Positions 34,679 through 35,298 of a DNA stretch of 35,298 nt are shown here, piece by piece; position 1 is the stretch's first letter; each line of letters starts with the position of its first letter. This DNA is from an uncultured Collinsella sp. (GTDB lineage: Bacteria > Actinomycetota > Coriobacteriia > Coriobacteriales > Coriobacteriaceae). The notes beneath the pieces were generated by a model that had not been told where the DNA came from, did not search any database, and saw only the letters and a program-made list of their open reading frames with translations. The stretch lies in contig CAUFRY010000021.1 of NCBI GenBank assembly GCA_959028445.1, forward strand, positions 1-35,298, in the 5' to 3' direction. The position numbers were made by a program, and so were the translations under genes.

Positions 34679-34711
34679 ATGAGCGCGTACACGTTGTTGG
34701 TAACGAGCTAA
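34679..34711 (+). CDS. Ten-codon leader ORF
   Basis: ATG at 34679 follows AAGGGG at six bases and encodes MSAYTLLVTS, ending in TAA at 34709-34711. The stop overlaps the AAAGGG ribosome binding site of the next gene, whose ATG lies eight bases on. This is a strong arrangement for coupled translation or reinitiation. No run of a particular amino acid suggests classic attenuation. It may be accidental, but the ribosome binding site is better than that of many real genes here. Confidence 0.45.
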   Translation: MSAYTLLVTS

Positions 34712-34719
34712 AGGGCATC

Positions 34720-35187
34720 ATGGACGACCAAAACCAGAACAAAATGTTTATGCAGACGCAGGGGGAAGAAACTTCCACGCAGCCGCCACGGTTCCATCGC
34801 CCCCACATCTCGCAAGAGCCCATTAATGATCCTGAGCCAGAGTATGTGACGAGAAATCGATATCAAACGCTCGAGGATGCCCAAACGGGACGCAAACATA
34901 TGGGCGTCGCCTCGGGAGACCCTGTATATCTGAAAGACGCACCATTATCTAAAAACAGCGCAGCTAGTGATGAGCCGATGAAAGCATCCGCCGCTCATCA
35001 ACAAAGAGGTCCTCGACCAAAGCAAACCTTAACGCATTCGGCTCGTTATCTCGAGACGCCAAAACAAGGGAAAACGATCTTCGTTTCGTCAAGTAAACGA
35101 CGCAAGCAGCATCGACTGACAATCCTACTTTTGATCATTGTGGTCATAGCAGTTGCACTTGTGATTCGATTTATTGTCTTTAAATAA
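34720..35187 (+). CDS. Tail-anchored membrane protein of unknown function
   Basis: A 155-residue protein without a recognised domain. The first 130 residues are polar and rich in Gln, Pro, Lys and Ser, with no predicted compact fold; a basic cluster KRRKQHR is followed by one hydrophobic helix at the extreme C-terminus (LTILLLIIVVIAVALVIRFIVF). The protein would thus be tail-anchored with a disordered cytoplasmic part. AAAGGG lies six bases before the ATG. A ten-codon ORF precedes it, and a strong terminator follows. Base composition is lower in GC than the neighbours, which could hint at rapid change or transfer. Confidence 0.7.
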   Translation: MDDQNQNKMFMQTQGEETSTQPPRFHRPHISQEPINDPEPEYVTRNRYQTLEDAQTGRKHMGVASGDPVYLKDAPLSKNSAASDEPMKASAAHQQRGPRPKQTLTHSARYLETPKQGKTIFVSSSKRRKQHRLTILLLIIVVIAVALVIRFIVFK

Positions 35188-35255
35188 AAGCTCAATACCA
35201 AAAAGAATTAAATCGTCTGGCGTAAATGAGTTATTTATGCCCCGTAAACGCAAAA

Positions 35256-35283
35256 AAGGGGGAGGCCGCGAGGCCTCCCCCTT
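35256..35283. terminator. Intrinsic terminator at the right end
   Basis: AAGGGGGAGGCC (35256-35267) pairs perfectly with GGCCTCCCCCTT (35272-35283) around GCGA. The run of A before it would be a T-run on the minus strand, so it probably serves a minus-strand gene arriving from the right as well as the tail-anchored protein gene. Confidence 0.8.
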
Positions 35284-35298
35284 CTTCAAGTCGATTGA

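Overview
This 35.3 kb window is a high-GC bacterial chromosome segment with short intergenic gaps, strong AGGAGG-like ribosome binding sites and many hairpin terminators between convergent genes. The gene set fits a gut actinobacterium of the class Coriobacteriia, most like Collinsella: a tilS-hpt-ftsH cluster, a split transketolase, fructose-type PTS genes, LarE, an EF-G-like protein and LacI/GntR regulators. The taxonomic call is inference from gene content and style; no rRNA gene is present. No tRNA, rRNA, CRISPR array, intact insertion sequence or prophage was recognised.

Layout. 1-2.2 kb: a possible gene entering from the left edge, a small unknown protein, a nitroreductase and a single-pass membrane protein. 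2.2-5.7 kb: a regulator derived from sigma-54 activators but lacking its ATPase motifs, a YeiH-type membrane transporter, and a divergent GntR/FCD regulator. 5.7-10.9 kb: glmS with a palindromic operator, a LacI regulator, a HAD phosphatase and LarE, with three copies of one short palindromic repeat scattered among them. 11.0-18.4 kb: a six-gene minus-strand operon (fructose-type PTS EIIBC, GatZ/KbaZ-like protein, TalC-type transaldolase, two transketolase halves, PTS EIIA), with a divergent LacI regulator. This looks like a self-contained sugar import and pentose-phosphate interconversion module. 18.5-22.0 kb: a secreted DNA/RNA endonuclease and an EF-G-like protein with an eroded GTPase centre. 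22.0-24.5 kb: a polar amino acid ABC transporter operon with a clear promoter and operators. 24.8-28.5 kb: RlmD rRNA methyltransferase, a PHP hydrolase and a class I/II aminotransferase. 28.7-33.9 kb: the tilS-hpt-ftsH cluster and a divergent WalJ/YycJ-type hydrolase. 34.0-35.3 kb: an Hsp20 chaperone and a tail-anchored unknown protein preceded by a ten-codon leader ORF.

The most unusual signals are non-coding. Large nested palindromes surround the ABC transporter gene for the binding protein: one has 41-bp perfect arms, and another fills the whole gap between the binding-protein and permease genes. Several smaller REP-like palindromes share GGGACAG- or GGACAAA-type sequences. An interleaved pair of complementary segments (pseudoknot or switch) lies in the leader between the EIIBC and GatZ/KbaZ genes. 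At protein level, the standalone GatZ homologue with transaldolase and transketolase, the ATPase-dead sigma-54-type regulator, the degenerate EF-G paralogue and the three-cysteine LarE merit follow-up.
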